From: Mesorhizobium erdmanii USDA 3471
Lineage (GTDB): Bacteria > Pseudomonadota > Alphaproteobacteria > Rhizobiales > Rhizobiaceae
Direction: 5' to 3'
Length of the DNA: 64,000 nt
Assembly (NCBI RefSeq): GCF_000472705.1
Contig: NZ_AXAE01000015.1
Coordinates: 62,001 to 126,000 of the forward strand
In this document: positions 41,071-50,939 of the stretch, one piece after another
Layout of the letters: every line of letters begins with the position of its first letter
Numbering within the stretch: the first letter of the stretch is position 1
Program-made: the position numbers and the translations under genes
Notes under the pieces: generated by a model
Told to the model about the DNA's origin: nothing
Databases searched by the model: none
The model's input: only the letters and a program-made list of their open reading frames with translations

Positions 41071-41073
41071 TCA
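41024..41073 (-). repeat. hairpin repeat at the stop codon of the transglutaminase-like gene
   Basis: Read on the minus strand it begins with the stop codon TGA (41073-41071) and continues TGCATGTCGCCCAAAAG; ATGCATGTCG at the far end (41024-41033) pairs with the near end. It shares this 17-nt block, in the same position relative to a stop codon, with the copy after rsmB (45551-45602). Confidence 0.85.
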
Positions 41074-41940
41074 AGCCAGCATCTGTGCACTGACCGTCCT
41101 GTCGATGCCGTGATGGGGCGGATTGAACACCCGGCCTTCCTGTTCATAGGTCCACACCTTGAACAGGGCGAGCCTATGCGGGCCGAAACTGTGCAGAAGG
41201 GGCACGTCGGTGGCGTCGCGGCCGCGCGCGATGACGACACGGCCTATTCTGGGCGTGTTGTGGCGTGGATCGAACGTGTACCACTTGCCGTCGAGGAACA
41301 CCTCCATCCAGGCGGAGAAGTCCATCGGCGCCGGATCTGCCGGCACGCCGATGTCGCCGAGATAGCCGTTCACATAGCGAGCCGGGATGTTCATGCAGCG
41401 GCACAGCGTGATCGCCAGATGGGCGAAGTCCCGGCAGACGCCGACCCTTTCTTCATGCGCCTGTGCCGCCGTGCGGGTCGAACGGGCATAGCCGTAGCCG
41501 AACGACAGCCGGTTGTGGACGTAATCGACGATTGCCTGCACCCGCGCCCAGCCGGACGGAAGATGGCCGAACAGCTGCCAGGCGAGACTGCTGAGATGAT
41601 CCGTCTCGCAGTAGCGGCTGCCGAGGAGATAGCCGAGCACCTCGTCCGGCAATTCCGCCACCGGCATTTCCCTGGCCAGCGTATTGACCTCGTCCGTCTC
41701 GCCGCTGTCCTCGACGACAGCGTCGTAGAGGATGCGAAAGGTACCGGCAGGCGCGGTGAAGCGGCGGCAGCCATTGCCGTGCAGGTCATGGTAGAGCTTG
41801 GTCGGCACCGAAGGCGATGTGAGAACACGAGTCTGGCGCTTGATATCGGCCTGCCTGTCCTTGTGGATCTCGAGCAGCGAGATCACCGGAGTGGCCTCGG
41901 TACATTCAATGGCGATTTCGTAGCCGAGGCGGATCAGCAT
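41071..41940 (-). CDS. transglutaminase-like cysteine protease-fold protein
   Basis: The 289-aa protein has the transglutaminase-like N-terminal beta region (about 1-90) and core: Cys169 in GVCRDFAHLAI, and Asp224 in YTFDPRHN. The usual catalytic His lies in a HAW motif; here that place is FSAW (Ser209), so the standard triad is incomplete. Homologs in bacteria are usually assumed to be peptidases or cross-linking enzymes. The start at 41940 was preferred over 41961 because AAGGGA lies at the right distance. It ends in the hairpin repeat. Confidence 0.85.
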   Translation of the reverse strand: MLIRLGYEIAIECTEATPVISLLEIHKDRQADIKRQTRVLTSPSVPTKLYHDLHGNGCRRFTAPAGTFRILYDAVVEDSGETDEVNTLAREMPVAELPDEVLGYLLGSRYCETDHLSSLAWQLFGHLPSGWARVQAIVDYVHNRLSFGYGYARSTRTAAQAHEERVGVCRDFAHLAITLCRCMNIPARYVNGYLGDIGVPADPAPMDFSAWMEVFLDGKWYTFDPRHNTPRIGRVVIARGRDATDVPLLHSFGPHRLALFKVWTYEQEGRVFNPPHHGIDRTVSAQMLA

Positions 41941-42107
41941 TGGCGGCGTCCCTTGGTTCATGGGATTGGGGTGGTCCGGTCAAACGTCGCAAGGTGGCGG
42001 TGGTTCCCTGTATCGCCGCAAAATACGCCCTGCGCCTTTCCATGTCCGCGCCTTGACGTTACGGTTGCACCCTCCCTCGACACGCTCCCCGGATTCCAAG
42101 GAAAATC

Positions 42108-42773
42108 ATGTTTGTTGGCAGAAAATTCGCCGCCTTCCTTTTCGATATGGACGGCACCCTCATCAATTCCATCGCCTCGGCGGAGCGGGTGTGGAGCGAT
42201 TGGGCGCGCCGCCACGGCCTGGACGTCGCCGCCTTCCTGCCGACGATCCACGGCGTACGAGCGATCGAAACCATCACCAACCTCGCGCTTCCAGGCGTCG
42301 ACCCGGCGCATGAGGCTGACTTGCTGTTGAAGGCCGAGGCCGCCGATCTGGATGGCATTCTCCCGATCCCCGGCGCCGTCGCGTTTCTCGAGGCGCTGCC
42401 AGGCGAAAGCTGGGCGATCGTCACCTCGGCGCCACGTTCGTTGGCGCTTGCACGCATGAAGGCCGCAGGCATTCCTGTCCCTGCGGTCATCGTCGCCGCG
42501 GAAGACGTTTCCCGTGGCAAGCCCGCGCCCGACTGTTTTCAGCTTGGCGCAACACGCCTGGGCTTCGACGCGCGCGACTGCCTGGTGTTCGAGGACGCTC
42601 CGGCCGGTATCGCCGCGGCCGAGGCGGCGCAGGCATCGGTCATGGTCATCAACGCAACCCACGCGCACCCGATGCAAACGCCGCATGTTGCGATTGCCGG
42701 CTATGAAAATGTCGGCATCACCCTCGACGAGCGCGGCTGGCTAGCGATCGAGCCACAGCGCAACGCCGCCTGA
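42108..42773 (+). CDS. HAD-superfamily phosphatase (subfamily IA)
   Basis: The 221-aa protein has motif I DMDGTLINS (Asp13, Asp15), motif II (IVTSAPRSL), the Lys of motif III (GKPAPDCF) and motif IV (CLVFEDAPAGIAAAEAA). It resembles sugar- or polyol-phosphate phosphatases of the YfbT type. The substrate is not known. It is divergent from the transglutaminase-like gene. Confidence 0.9.
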   Translation: MFVGRKFAAFLFDMDGTLINSIASAERVWSDWARRHGLDVAAFLPTIHGVRAIETITNLALPGVDPAHEADLLLKAEAADLDGILPIPGAVAFLEALPGESWAIVTSAPRSLALARMKAAGIPVPAVIVAAEDVSRGKPAPDCFQLGATRLGFDARDCLVFEDAPAGIAAAEAAQASVMVINATHAHPMQTPHVAIAGYENVGITLDERGWLAIEPQRNAA

Positions 42774-42842
42774 GCAGCACTGGCCAGGGTACCGAGGTTC
42801 AGGTCAGGCCGAGCAGAAAATGGTGGCTTCCATCGACGCACC

Positions 42843-43064
42843 CTAAAAGTCGGTGGTCAGGCCTTTGACCTCCCAGTCGCCATAGCGGCCGGGTTCCTTG
42901 CCGCCGCGCCCGCCGATCTCTTTCGGCAGGGCGGCCTCCGACTTGCTATACTCGGTCCGCCGTGCGTCCGCCTCGGCCAGCGCGCGGCGGGCGGCGGGCG
43001 GAAGCTCCTTCGGCGAGGTGTCGCCATCAGTTTCGGCAGGCGTTTTATTGAGTTCGTCGGTCAT
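42843..43064 (-). CDS. DUF1674 / SDHAF4-family protein
   Basis: The 73-aa protein ends with the family signature GGRGGKEPGRYGDWEVKGLTTDF, preceded by a charged, probably disordered part. The eukaryotic relative SDHAF4 helps assemble the flavoprotein subunit of succinate dehydrogenase, so a similar role is likely here. It is divergent from htpX. Confidence 0.88.
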   Translation of the reverse strand: MTDELNKTPAETDGDTSPKELPPAARRALAEADARRTEYSKSEAALPKEIGGRGGKEPGRYGDWEVKGLTTDF

Positions 43065-43169
43065 GCGATGTTCCCCGAAGATTGAAACAGGGGCGAGCGT
43101 TTCCCATCATATAGCCATGAACCCGAGACGATCGACCCCCTTTCACCGCGATCTGGACAGGAGCAGACG

Positions 43170-44186
43170 ATGAACACATTGCGCACCGCCATGCTTCTGG
43201 CCGCGATGACGGCGCTGTTCATGGGCGTTGGCTTCCTGATCGGCGGTTCGGGCGGCATGATGATCGCGCTGGTGATCGCCGCCGGCACCAACCTGTTCAG
43301 CTACTGGAACGCCGACAAGATGGTGCTGTCGATGAACCGCGCCGTCGAGGTCGACGAGAAGAATGCGCCGGAATACTACGCCATCGTCCAGGCGCTGGCC
43401 AAGCAGGCCGGCCTGCCGATGCCCAGGACCTATCTGATCGACAACCCGCAGCCGAATGCCTTCGCCACCGGCCGCAACCCGCAGAACGCGGCGGTCGCCG
43501 CCTCCACCGGCCTGCTGCAGCGGCTGACACATGAAGAGGTCGCGGCCGTGATGGCGCACGAGCTCGCCCACGTCCAGCACCGCGATACGCTGACCATGAC
43601 CATCGTCGCTACCTTTGCCGGCGCTATTTCGATGCTCGGTAATTTCGCCTTTTTCCTGGGCGGCAACCGTAACAACAACAGCCCGTTCGGCTTTGTCGGC
43701 GTGCTGGCGGCGATGATCGTGGCGCCTTTTGCCGCCATGATCGTGCAGATGGCGGTCAGCCGCACCCGCGAATACGAGGCCGACCGGCGCGGCGCCGAAA
43801 TCTGTGGACACCCCCTTTGGCTGGCATCCGCCCTTGACAAGATCGCACGCGGGGCAGAACGCATTCCCAACCCTGATGCCGAGCGCAATCCCGCAATGGC
43901 GCATCTCTTCATCATCAATCCCTTGCACGGCGAGCGCATGGACAGCCTCTTCTCCACCCACCCGAGCACCGACAACCGCATTGCCGCCTTGCAGGAGATG
44001 GCACGGCAGATGGGTGAGGGTGACGTCAGGCCCGCCCCCACTCGGAACACGACGCTCCAGCAGACGGACGAGGAGCAGCGGCCCTCGGGCCCGTGGGGCG
44101 AGGCCTCGCCACCCGATCAGCCGGCCGAACCCAAATCCAATCCGTGGGGTCGCAACCCGACCGGGCCCAAGGGCCGGTGGTCGTGA
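43170..44186 (+). CDS. htpX: membrane zinc metalloprotease HtpX
   Basis: The 338-aa M48 protease has two N-terminal membrane segments (about 6-44), the zinc motif HELAH (130-134), further membrane segments (about 145-190) and the third zinc ligand Glu in [11 protein letters not shown]. The Pro/Gln-rich C-terminal tail is longer than in E. coli HtpX (293 aa). HtpX degrades misfolded inner-membrane proteins. Its stop overlaps the GTG start of rsmB (GTGA). Confidence 0.95.
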   Translation: MNTLRTAMLLAAMTALFMGVGFLIGGSGGMMIALVIAAGTNLFSYWNADKMVLSMNRAVEVDEKNAPEYYAIVQALAKQAGLPMPRTYLIDNPQPNAFATGRNPQNAAVAASTGLLQRLTHEEVAAVMAHELAHVQHRDTLTMTIVATFAGAISMLGNFAFFLGGNRNNNSPFGFVGVLAAMIVAPFAAMIVQMAVSRTREYEADRRGAEICGHPLWLASALDKIARGAERIPNPDAERNPAMAHLFIINPLHGERMDSLFSTHPSTDNRIAALQEMARQMGEGDVRPAPTRNTTLQQTDEEQRPSGPWGEASPPDQPAEPKSNPWGRNPTGPKGRWS

Positions 44187-45553
44187 GCGTGGCGGCACCA
44201 AGACGTCCAGCCTCGGGCGATCAGGAACACGAATTCGTTGCCGGCCTCGCCGCGCGCAAGGCGGCGGCACGCCTGCTTGCCGCCGTCATCGATGCAAGGA
44301 CGCCGCTCGACGGCCTGACCGACCACGAGAACGGCCACCCGCAATACAAGGCGCTCGATTTGCGTGACCGTGGCCTGGTGCGCGCCATCCTGGTCACCGC
44401 GCTGCGCTTCCGCATGACCATCACCGGGCTTTTGGCGCGGCGTCTGGAAAAGCCGCTGCCGCCCAACGCCACCGCTTTGTCGCACATACTGCATGTGGCG
44501 GCCGCACAGATCCTGTTCCTAGACATTCCCGACAGCGCCGCCGTAGACCTCGCGGTGACGCACGCCAAGTCCGATCCCCGCACCCAGCGTTTTTCAGGTC
44601 TCGTCAACGGCGTGCTGCGCACGCTGGCGCGGGCCAAGGAAACCGAATTGCCGGCCGCCCTTGCCGCCACCGACGAAGCGCCAAAATGGTTTTCCGACCG
44701 GCTGAAGACGGCCTATGGCGAGGATAAAGCCAGGCAAATCCTCGCCGCGCACCGTTACGAAGTGCCGGTGGACTTTTCGGTCAAGGCCGATCCCGAGCTC
44801 TGGGCCGAAAAGCTCGGCGGCATCGTGCTGCCGACCGGCACGGTGCGCGTGGAAAACCTTGTCGGGGCCGTCACCGAATTGCCCGGCTTCGCGGAAGGTG
44901 CCTGGTGGGTTCAGGATGCGGCGGCCAGCTTGCCGGCACGGCTGTTCGGCGATGTCGGCGGAATGCGCATCGCCGATCTCTGCGCCGCGCCCGGCGGCAA
45001 GACCGCGCAGCTCATTCTCGCCGGTGCCAGGGTTACCGCCGTCGACACCTCGAAGAACCGGCTGGCACGGCTGGCGCAGAATCTCGGCCGTCTCGGCTTG
45101 TCGGCCGACATCGTCCACGCCGACCTCCTCAAATACCAGCCGGAAGAGCTGTTCGACGCCGTGCTTCTCGACGCGCCGTGCTCGTCGACCGGCACGGTAC
45201 GCCGGCATCCCGATGTGCCATGGACCAAGACGGCGGCCGATGTCGAAAAACTCGCCGACCTGCAAAGGCGATTGCTTGCCCGCGCCGTCACGCTGGTCAA
45301 GCCCGGCGGCCGGATCGTCTTTTCCAACTGTTCGCTCGACCCTCGCGAAGGCGAGGATCTTTATCGCGCTTTCCTCGAAGGGACGCCTGATGTCATCGAT
45401 GATCCGTTGAGACAAGGCGAGGTTGCCGGCATCGATTCGTTCCTCACGGCGCAAGGCACGCTGCGCACCACGCCCGCCGATCTTGACCTCGGTGCACCGC
45501 AACGCTCGGGCCTGGACGGCTTCTTCGCGGCGCGCATGCGGCGAGCCGGCTAA
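44183..45553 (+). CDS. rsmB: RsmB/NOP-family rRNA cytosine-C5 methyltransferase (GTG start)
   Basis: The 456-aa protein has the NusB-like N-terminal domain ([12 protein letters not shown]…), the SAM-binding site ([15 protein letters not shown]) and the two catalytic Cys motifs: [15 protein letters not shown] and [13 protein letters not shown]. It methylates a cytosine in 16S rRNA. The GTG at 44183 overlaps the htpX stop. The stop TAA (45551-45553) opens a hairpin repeat. Confidence 0.92.
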   Translation: MSVAAPRRPASGDQEHEFVAGLAARKAAARLLAAVIDARTPLDGLTDHENGHPQYKALDLRDRGLVRAILVTALRFRMTITGLLARRLEKPLPPNATALSHILHVAAAQILFLDIPDSAAVDLAVTHAKSDPRTQRFSGLVNGVLRTLARAKETELPAALAATDEAPKWFSDRLKTAYGEDKARQILAAHRYEVPVDFSVKADPELWAEKLGGIVLPTGTVRVENLVGAVTELPGFAEGAWWVQDAAASLPARLFGDVGGMRIADLCAAPGGKTAQLILAGARVTAVDTSKNRLARLAQNLGRLGLSADIVHADLLKYQPEELFDAVLLDAPCSSTGTVRRHPDVPWTKTAADVEKLADLQRRLLARAVTLVKPGGRIVFSNCSLDPREGEDLYRAFLEGTPDVIDDPLRQGEVAGIDSFLTAQGTLRTTPADLDLGAPQRSGLDGFFAARMRRAG

Positions 45554-45602
45554 TGCATGTCGCCCAAAAGTGTGTAGCGGTTTTGGGGATAACGACCTGT
45601 AT
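45551..45602 (+). repeat. hairpin repeat at the rsmB stop codon
   Basis: It reads TAA TGCATGTCGCCCAAAAG, then TGTGTAGCGG TTTTGGG and ATAACGACCTGTAT; CCCAAAA (45562-45568) pairs with TTTTGGG (45581-45587), and the outer parts pair imperfectly. The 17-nt block equals that of the copy at 41024-41073. Confidence 0.85.
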
Positions 45603-45787
45603 AGAGCAAAAACAAATCGCGTCGCATCCGACCGGCCGGTGCGGCGCCATTTGACTTAACCGGCAGAATTTGCTGACTTTTTTAGGGAGGGTATGGGGCA
45701 TCGGACCCATTCCCAGGAATTCGCCTTCGCACGACTCGTTCAATCATGTAAACTCCGCGCCGGGGTAGAGGACGACCAGGAGGGCTT

Positions 45788-47512
45788 TTGGCACTGGCTG
45801 CCAGCAACACGACGCGTCTGTGGACGCTGGTCGCGAAGGAGTTCTGGCGCAAGACGCGCCGGCGCCTGCGTGCCGGTCCGATCTATCGCTGGCGCTATTC
45901 CGGCCGTACGCCCGAACGCGTGCTGATCGCGCCACCGGACCTGCGCCTCGCCGACCCGCAGATCGCGCTCGAGATCTATTACGGCCGCTATCCCTTGTCA
46001 GGACATCTGGTCGAAACCGGTGGCAAGTCGCCGTTCCAGATCAACGTCCCCAATCGTGGCTGGCAGAAGACGCTGCATGGTTTTCGCTGGCTGCGCCACA
46101 TGCGCGCCGCCGGCACCGAACTTGCCGCCGCCAACGCCCGCGCGCTTGTGTCCGACTGGATCACCATGCACGGAAACAACATTGCCGGTATCGCCTGGGA
46201 ACCCGGGACGACGGCAAAGCGCATCATTGCCTGGCTGCAGCATTCCTCGGTGGTGCTGCAGGGCGCCGAATTCCCTTTCTATCGCGCCTTCCTGAAGTCA
46301 CTGGCCGTCCAGATCCGCTACCTCAGGTCGATGGCGCGCGAAATGCCCGACGGCAAGGACAGGCTGCGCGCCCGCATCGCGCTGGCCTTCGCCGCGCTCT
46401 CCCTGCCGGCGCCGGCTTCGGCGCTACGCGGCGCCACCCGCAATCTCGCCGAGGAACTCAACCGTCAGATCCTTGCCGATGGCGGCCATATCTCACGCAA
46501 TCCGATGGCGGTGCTGGAAATCCTCGCCGACCTTTTGCCGCTGCGACAGACCTATGCCAACCAGGCGGAAACCCCGCCGCAGGCGCTGATCGGTGCCATC
46601 GACCGCATGTTGCCGGCGCTGCGCTTCTTCCGCCATCAGGACGGCAGCCTCGCCCGCTTCAACGGCATGGGCGCCACCATCCATGACCGCATCGCCACCA
46701 TATTGCGCCATGACGACACCGCCGGCGCGCCGCTGCTGCACGCGCCGCATTCGGGTTATGAGCGGCTGTCGATGGGTGGGGTCACCGTCATTGCCGACAC
46801 CGGCCTGCCGCCGCCGATCGACGTTTCCAACGCCGCGCATGCCGGCTGCCTCGCCTTCGAACTGTCGTCCGGCCGCCAGCACTATATCGTCAACGCCGGC
46901 ATCGACACCTATGGCGCCGCCGAATTCCGGCCCCTCGCCCGCGCCACCGCCGCGCACTCGACCGCCACCATCAACGACACGTCCTCGGCACGCTTCAGCC
47001 ATTCGATACGGGTCAACGACCTGCTTGGCTCGCCGCTGATCGGCGGCCCGCAGCATGTTCAGTGCAAACGCATCGACCAGAAGGGCGTTCACGGCTTCAT
47101 CGCCCGCCATGATGGCTATGTCCCGCGCTTCGGCTTCCTGCATGAGCGCGAACTGAAACTGTCGACGAACGGCAACGTGCTGGCCGGCAGGGACCGCTTC
47201 CTGCGCCCCGGCAATGCCGCGATCCGCAACAATGGCCGGGACTTCATCACCGTGCGCTTCCACCTTCACCCTGACATCGATCTTTTGCAGGATGAACACG
47301 ACCGCCTGGTGCTGACCGCCGACCAGGCCGACAGCTGGGTGTTCACGGCGAATGAAGTGGTGCCCGAGGTGGAGGAATCGATCTATTTCGCCGGTCTCGG
47401 CGGCCCACGCCGCAGCCGGCAGATCGTGCTGGCCTTCAAGGCCTCGGATGTGTCGGAGGTCCATTGGCAACTGACACGCACCAAAGTCGCGGGCTATCCG
47501 GAAAACAACTGA
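45788..47512 (+). CDS. heparinase II/III-family protein (TTG start)
   Basis: The 574-aa protein has an alpha-toroid-like N-terminal part and the heparinase II/III-like beta domain (about 310-530, for example HDRIATILRHDDT, HSTATINDTSSARF). Such lyases cleave acidic polysaccharides; bacterial gene copies next to rsmB and purH are common in rhizobia, role unknown. TTG 45788 was taken as start because AGGAGG lies five bases before it. No signal peptide was seen. Confidence 0.85.
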   Translation: MALAASNTTRLWTLVAKEFWRKTRRRLRAGPIYRWRYSGRTPERVLIAPPDLRLADPQIALEIYYGRYPLSGHLVETGGKSPFQINVPNRGWQKTLHGFRWLRHMRAAGTELAAANARALVSDWITMHGNNIAGIAWEPGTTAKRIIAWLQHSSVVLQGAEFPFYRAFLKSLAVQIRYLRSMAREMPDGKDRLRARIALAFAALSLPAPASALRGATRNLAEELNRQILADGGHISRNPMAVLEILADLLPLRQTYANQAETPPQALIGAIDRMLPALRFFRHQDGSLARFNGMGATIHDRIATILRHDDTAGAPLLHAPHSGYERLSMGGVTVIADTGLPPPIDVSNAAHAGCLAFELSSGRQHYIVNAGIDTYGAAEFRPLARATAAHSTATINDTSSARFSHSIRVNDLLGSPLIGGPQHVQCKRIDQKGVHGFIARHDGYVPRFGFLHERELKLSTNGNVLAGRDRFLRPGNAAIRNNGRDFITVRFHLHPDIDLLQDEHDRLVLTADQADSWVFTANEVVPEVEESIYFAGLGGPRRSRQIVLAFKASDVSEVHWQLTRTKVAGYPENN

Positions 47513-47605
47513 TCGTATCGGCCGCGGCGGCGCTTCCGGTTTGATTTCCCGATGTCATGTGCTACGGCGCGGGCTTGCCCCTCCAGCCGTGAAAGGCCGC
47601 CAGCC

Positions 47606-49222
47606 ATGGCCGTCGCCGCCAAGAACATTCCCGCACCGGACCTAGTTCCCGTCCGCCGTGCCTTGCTCTCCGTTTTCGACAAGACCGGCCTCATCGACTT
47701 CGCCAAGGGCTTGGCCGCCGCCGGCGTCGAACTGGTCTCGACCGGCGGCACAGCCAAGGCGATCGCCGAGGCTGGCCTGCCGGTGCGCGACGTCTCCGAG
47801 CTCACCGACTTTCCCGAGATCATGGATGGCCGCGTCAAGACGCTGCATCCGTCCGTGCACGGCGCGCTACTTGGCGTGCGTGACGACCCTGAGCATGCGG
47901 CGGCGATGCGGAAACACCGCATCGAACCGATCGATCTGCTCGTCTCCAACCTCTATCCGTTCGAGGAAGTCCGCCGCTCCGGCGCCGACTATGCCGCGAT
48001 CGTCGAAAACATCGACATTGGCGGCCCGGCGATGATCCGCGCCTCGGCCAAGAACCACGCCTATGTCGCCATCGTCACCGACCCGAGCGACTACGCCTCG
48101 GTGCTGAACGCGCTGGAGATGAACATCGGCTCGCTGTCGCTGGACTTCCGCAAGAAGCTGGCCGCAAAGGCCTTCGCCCGCACCGCGAGCTACGACGCGG
48201 CGATTTCCGGCTGGTTCGCCGAGGCGCTGGAGATCGAGCATCCGACCTGGCGCGCCTTCGGCGGCAGGCTGACCGAGGTGATGCGCTACGGAGAAAACCC
48301 GCACCAGGGCGCCGGCTTCTACGTCAATGGCGACAAGCGCCCGGGCGTCGCGACAGCACGGCAACTGCAGGGCAAGCAGCTGTCCTACAACAACATCAAC
48401 GACACCGACGCCGCCTTCGAACTGGCCGGCGAGTTCGATCCTGCCCGCTCGGCCGCCGTCGCCATCATCAAACACGCCAACCCCTGCGGCGTCGCCGAGG
48501 GCACCTCGCTTAAAGCAGCCTATGCCAAGGCGCTCGCCTGCGACCCGGTCTCGGCCTTCGGCGGCATCGTCGCAGTGAACCGCACCCTCGACGCCGACGC
48601 GGCGGAGGACATCGTGAAAACCTTCACCGAGGTCATCATCGCGCCCGACGCGACCGACGAGGCGGCGGCAATCGTCGCGGCGAAGAAGAACCTGCGTCTG
48701 CTGATCGCCGGCGGCCTGCCGGATCCGCGTTCGCCAGGCACGACGGTCAAGTCGGTTGCCGGCGGGCTGCTTGTCCAAGGCCGCGACAACGCCGTCATCG
48801 ACGACCTCGAACTGAAGGTGGTGACCAAGCGCGCGCCGACGCCGCAGGAGATGGCCGATCTCAAATTCGCTTTCCGCGTCGCCAAGCACGTCAAGTCGAA
48901 CGCCATCGTCTACGCAAGGGACGGCGCCACCGTCGGCATCGGCGCCGGCCAGATGAGCCGGGTCGATTCCTCACGCATCGCCGCCCGCAAGGCGCTCGAC
49001 GCGGCGGAAGCGGCCGGCATGGCGGAGCCACTGACCAAGGGCTCGGTGGTTGCCTCCGACGCCTTCTTCCCCTTCGCCGACGGCCTGCTAGCCGCCGTCG
49101 CGGCCGGCGCCACCGCCGTGATCCAGCCCGGCGGTTCGATGAACGACAAGGACGTCATCGCTGCGGCCGACGAGCATGGCATCGCCATGGTGTTTACGGG
49201 CGTCAGGCATTTCCGGCACTGA
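47606..49222 (+). CDS. purH: bifunctional AICAR transformylase / IMP cyclohydrolase
   Basis: The 538-aa protein has the MGS-like IMP cyclohydrolase N-terminus ([33 protein letters not shown]) and the AICAR transformylase C-terminus ([35 protein letters not shown]). It makes IMP in the last two steps of purine synthesis. Length is standard. It lies 93 bp after the heparinase-like gene. Confidence 0.97.
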   Translation: MAVAAKNIPAPDLVPVRRALLSVFDKTGLIDFAKGLAAAGVELVSTGGTAKAIAEAGLPVRDVSELTDFPEIMDGRVKTLHPSVHGALLGVRDDPEHAAAMRKHRIEPIDLLVSNLYPFEEVRRSGADYAAIVENIDIGGPAMIRASAKNHAYVAIVTDPSDYASVLNALEMNIGSLSLDFRKKLAAKAFARTASYDAAISGWFAEALEIEHPTWRAFGGRLTEVMRYGENPHQGAGFYVNGDKRPGVATARQLQGKQLSYNNINDTDAAFELAGEFDPARSAAVAIIKHANPCGVAEGTSLKAAYAKALACDPVSAFGGIVAVNRTLDADAAEDIVKTFTEVIIAPDATDEAAAIVAAKKNLRLLIAGGLPDPRSPGTTVKSVAGGLLVQGRDNAVIDDLELKVVTKRAPTPQEMADLKFAFRVAKHVKSNAIVYARDGATVGIGAGQMSRVDSSRIAARKALDAAEAAGMAEPLTKGSVVASDAFFPFADGLLAAVAAGATAVIQPGGSMNDKDVIAAADEHGIAMVFTGVRHFRH

Positions 49223-49230
49223 GCATCTCT

Positions 49231-49257
49231 TGCCTTCTCCCGTTGTGGGAGAAGGCA
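49231..49257. terminator. hairpin terminator between purH and the MFS gene
   Basis: TGCCTTCTCCC (49231-49241) pairs perfectly with GGGAGAAGGCA (49247-49257) around GTTGT. It lies between convergent genes; there is no strong U-run on either side. Confidence 0.75.
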
Positions 49258-49263
49258 GAAACG

Positions 49264-50640
49264 CTACTCCACCGGCCGGTCCGCCGGATATGGCGTCCTG
49301 ACCAAAATCGCCATGCCGATGCCTAGGAACAGAATAATCGCCGCCATGCCGAGCCGTGCCGAGCCGCTGGTCGCGGTGATGGTTGCCACCATGAACGGCG
49401 CCAGGAAGCTGGTCGCGCGGCCGGCCAGCGCATAGATTCCGAAATAGCGGCCGGATTCCGCCGCCGTGACGCTGCGCGCCATGTAGGAGCGCGACGACGC
49501 CTGCACGGGGCCGAAAGCCAGGCCGATCAGCAGGCCGTACAGGATGTAGGCCTTCTCGGCCGCCGTGCCGAACAGCCCGCCTGAATCGGTGGTCGAAAGC
49601 TGGATCAGGCCGAGCAGCGTGAAGCCTGGGCCGGTCGAGACGACGCCGACGGTGGCGACGGACAGCATGACCAGCGAAATCATCACCACCGCCTTGGAGC
49701 CGAGCGCGGTGTCGAGGCGGGCGGCGATCCAGCAGCCGAAGATGGCGACGACATTGAGGATGATGCCGAACATGCCGATCTCGGTGATCGACCAGTGGAA
49801 CATGCCCGCCGCGAAGGTGCCGCCGAGCGCCAGCAGGGCGTTGACGCCATCCTGGTAGATCATGCGGGCGACGAGGAAGCGGAAGATGCCGCCGCGCTTG
49901 CGCACCTCGGCCAGTGTGGATTTCAGTTCCGACAGGCCTTCCCGCACCGCCGGCCCGATCGGAATGCCCTTGATGGCGTCCGGGGTGAAGAAGAACATCG
50001 GCAGGATGAACAGGAAGTACCAGCCGGCCGACAGCGGCCCGGTGGCGCGCGCATCCTCGCCCAACTGCGGATCGAGCCCGAACAGCGGGGTGATGCCGAT
50101 GATGGTCTTGCCGGTCTCCGGCGAGCCGGCGAGGCAAGTGACGACGAAGATCAGCGCGATCATGCCGCCGAGATAGCCAAGGCCCCAGGCCATGTTGGAG
50201 ATACGGCCTATCTCGCTCTTCGGCACCAGCCGCGGCATCATCGAATCGTTGAACACGGTGGAGAACTCCGCCGCCACCGAGGCCAGCGAAAACAGCGCCA
50301 CGATCAGGAACAGGTTCGAGCCGGGCGCCGCGAACCAGAGCAGGGTGAGGCTGGTGATCTTGATCGCCGCGAAGAAGGCGATCCACGGCTTGCGCGGCCC
50401 GGTCTGGTCGGCGATCGAGCCGAGGATCGGCGACAGCACGGCGATGACCAGCCCGGCGGCGGCGATGCCATAGCCCCAGACCGCCTGGCCGGTATTGGGA
50501 TCGCCTGCCATGCGCGAAACGAAATAGGGGCCGAAGATGAAGGTGGTGACGACCGTGAAGAACGGCTGCGCCGCCCAGTCGAAGAACATCCACCCCCAGA
50601 TGCCACGCCCGGACGCCCGCTGCACTGTCTCTACCGCCAT
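49264..50640 (-). CDS. MFS transporter of the UMF1/Atg22 family
   Basis: The 458-aa protein has about 12 membrane segments. Its start [27 protein letters not shown] is typical of UMF1/Atg22-like transporters, with [16 protein letters not shown] as the cytoplasmic loop. In yeast the Atg22 relative exports amino acids from the vacuole; the bacterial substrate is unknown. It is divergent from the TonB receptor gene. Confidence 0.9.
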   Translation of the reverse strand: MAVETVQRASGRGIWGWMFFDWAAQPFFTVVTTFIFGPYFVSRMAGDPNTGQAVWGYGIAAAGLVIAVLSPILGSIADQTGPRKPWIAFFAAIKITSLTLLWFAAPGSNLFLIVALFSLASVAAEFSTVFNDSMMPRLVPKSEIGRISNMAWGLGYLGGMIALIFVVTCLAGSPETGKTIIGITPLFGLDPQLGEDARATGPLSAGWYFLFILPMFFFTPDAIKGIPIGPAVREGLSELKSTLAEVRKRGGIFRFLVARMIYQDGVNALLALGGTFAAGMFHWSITEIGMFGIILNVVAIFGCWIAARLDTALGSKAVVMISLVMLSVATVGVVSTGPGFTLLGLIQLSTTDSGGLFGTAAEKAYILYGLLIGLAFGPVQASSRSYMARSVTAAESGRYFGIYALAGRATSFLAPFMVATITATSGSARLGMAAIILFLGIGMAILVRTPYPADRPVE

Positions 50641-50843
50641 GCTGATTCCTCGGCTCCGCCCGCGACCGGCGCCATGTCTGCATGTTTTTCATGACCGTGC
50701 AAACGGACAGGCGCTTGAGCCGCCGTTCATCGCTTTGGCACCTTCATTTCCGCGTGGACGAGAGCACGGGCGCCCTTCAGATGCGGCGCGTTTCAGGTCC
50801 TGGCCATCAATGACGGGATCGCCACGAATTCCTGATTATTAAG

Positions 50844-50869
50844 TTGACTATTTTTATCCAGTTTGACTA
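50844..50869 (+). promoter_or_regulatory. direct repeat in the TonB receptor promoter region
   Basis: TTGACTA occurs twice, at 50844-50850 and 50863-50869, 19 bp apart, in an AT-rich patch about 70 bp before the receptor ATG. Direct repeats of this size suit an AraC-type or other tandem-binding regulator; the first could also be a -35 box. The palindromic iron-response box (TGA-N9-TCA) is not matched. Confidence 0.4.
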
Positions 50870-50939
50870 ATTGCGTTCGAGCGGAACCGGAAGGGAGGTC
50901 CGTCAAGCCGCTCGATTTTGGTCTGACAGGGGATAAGAG

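Noticed and set aside
50821..50880. An iron-response box (TGA-N9-TCA) before the TonB receptor
   Set aside because: The nearest match has TGA instead of TCA on the right side, so only the direct repeat was kept.
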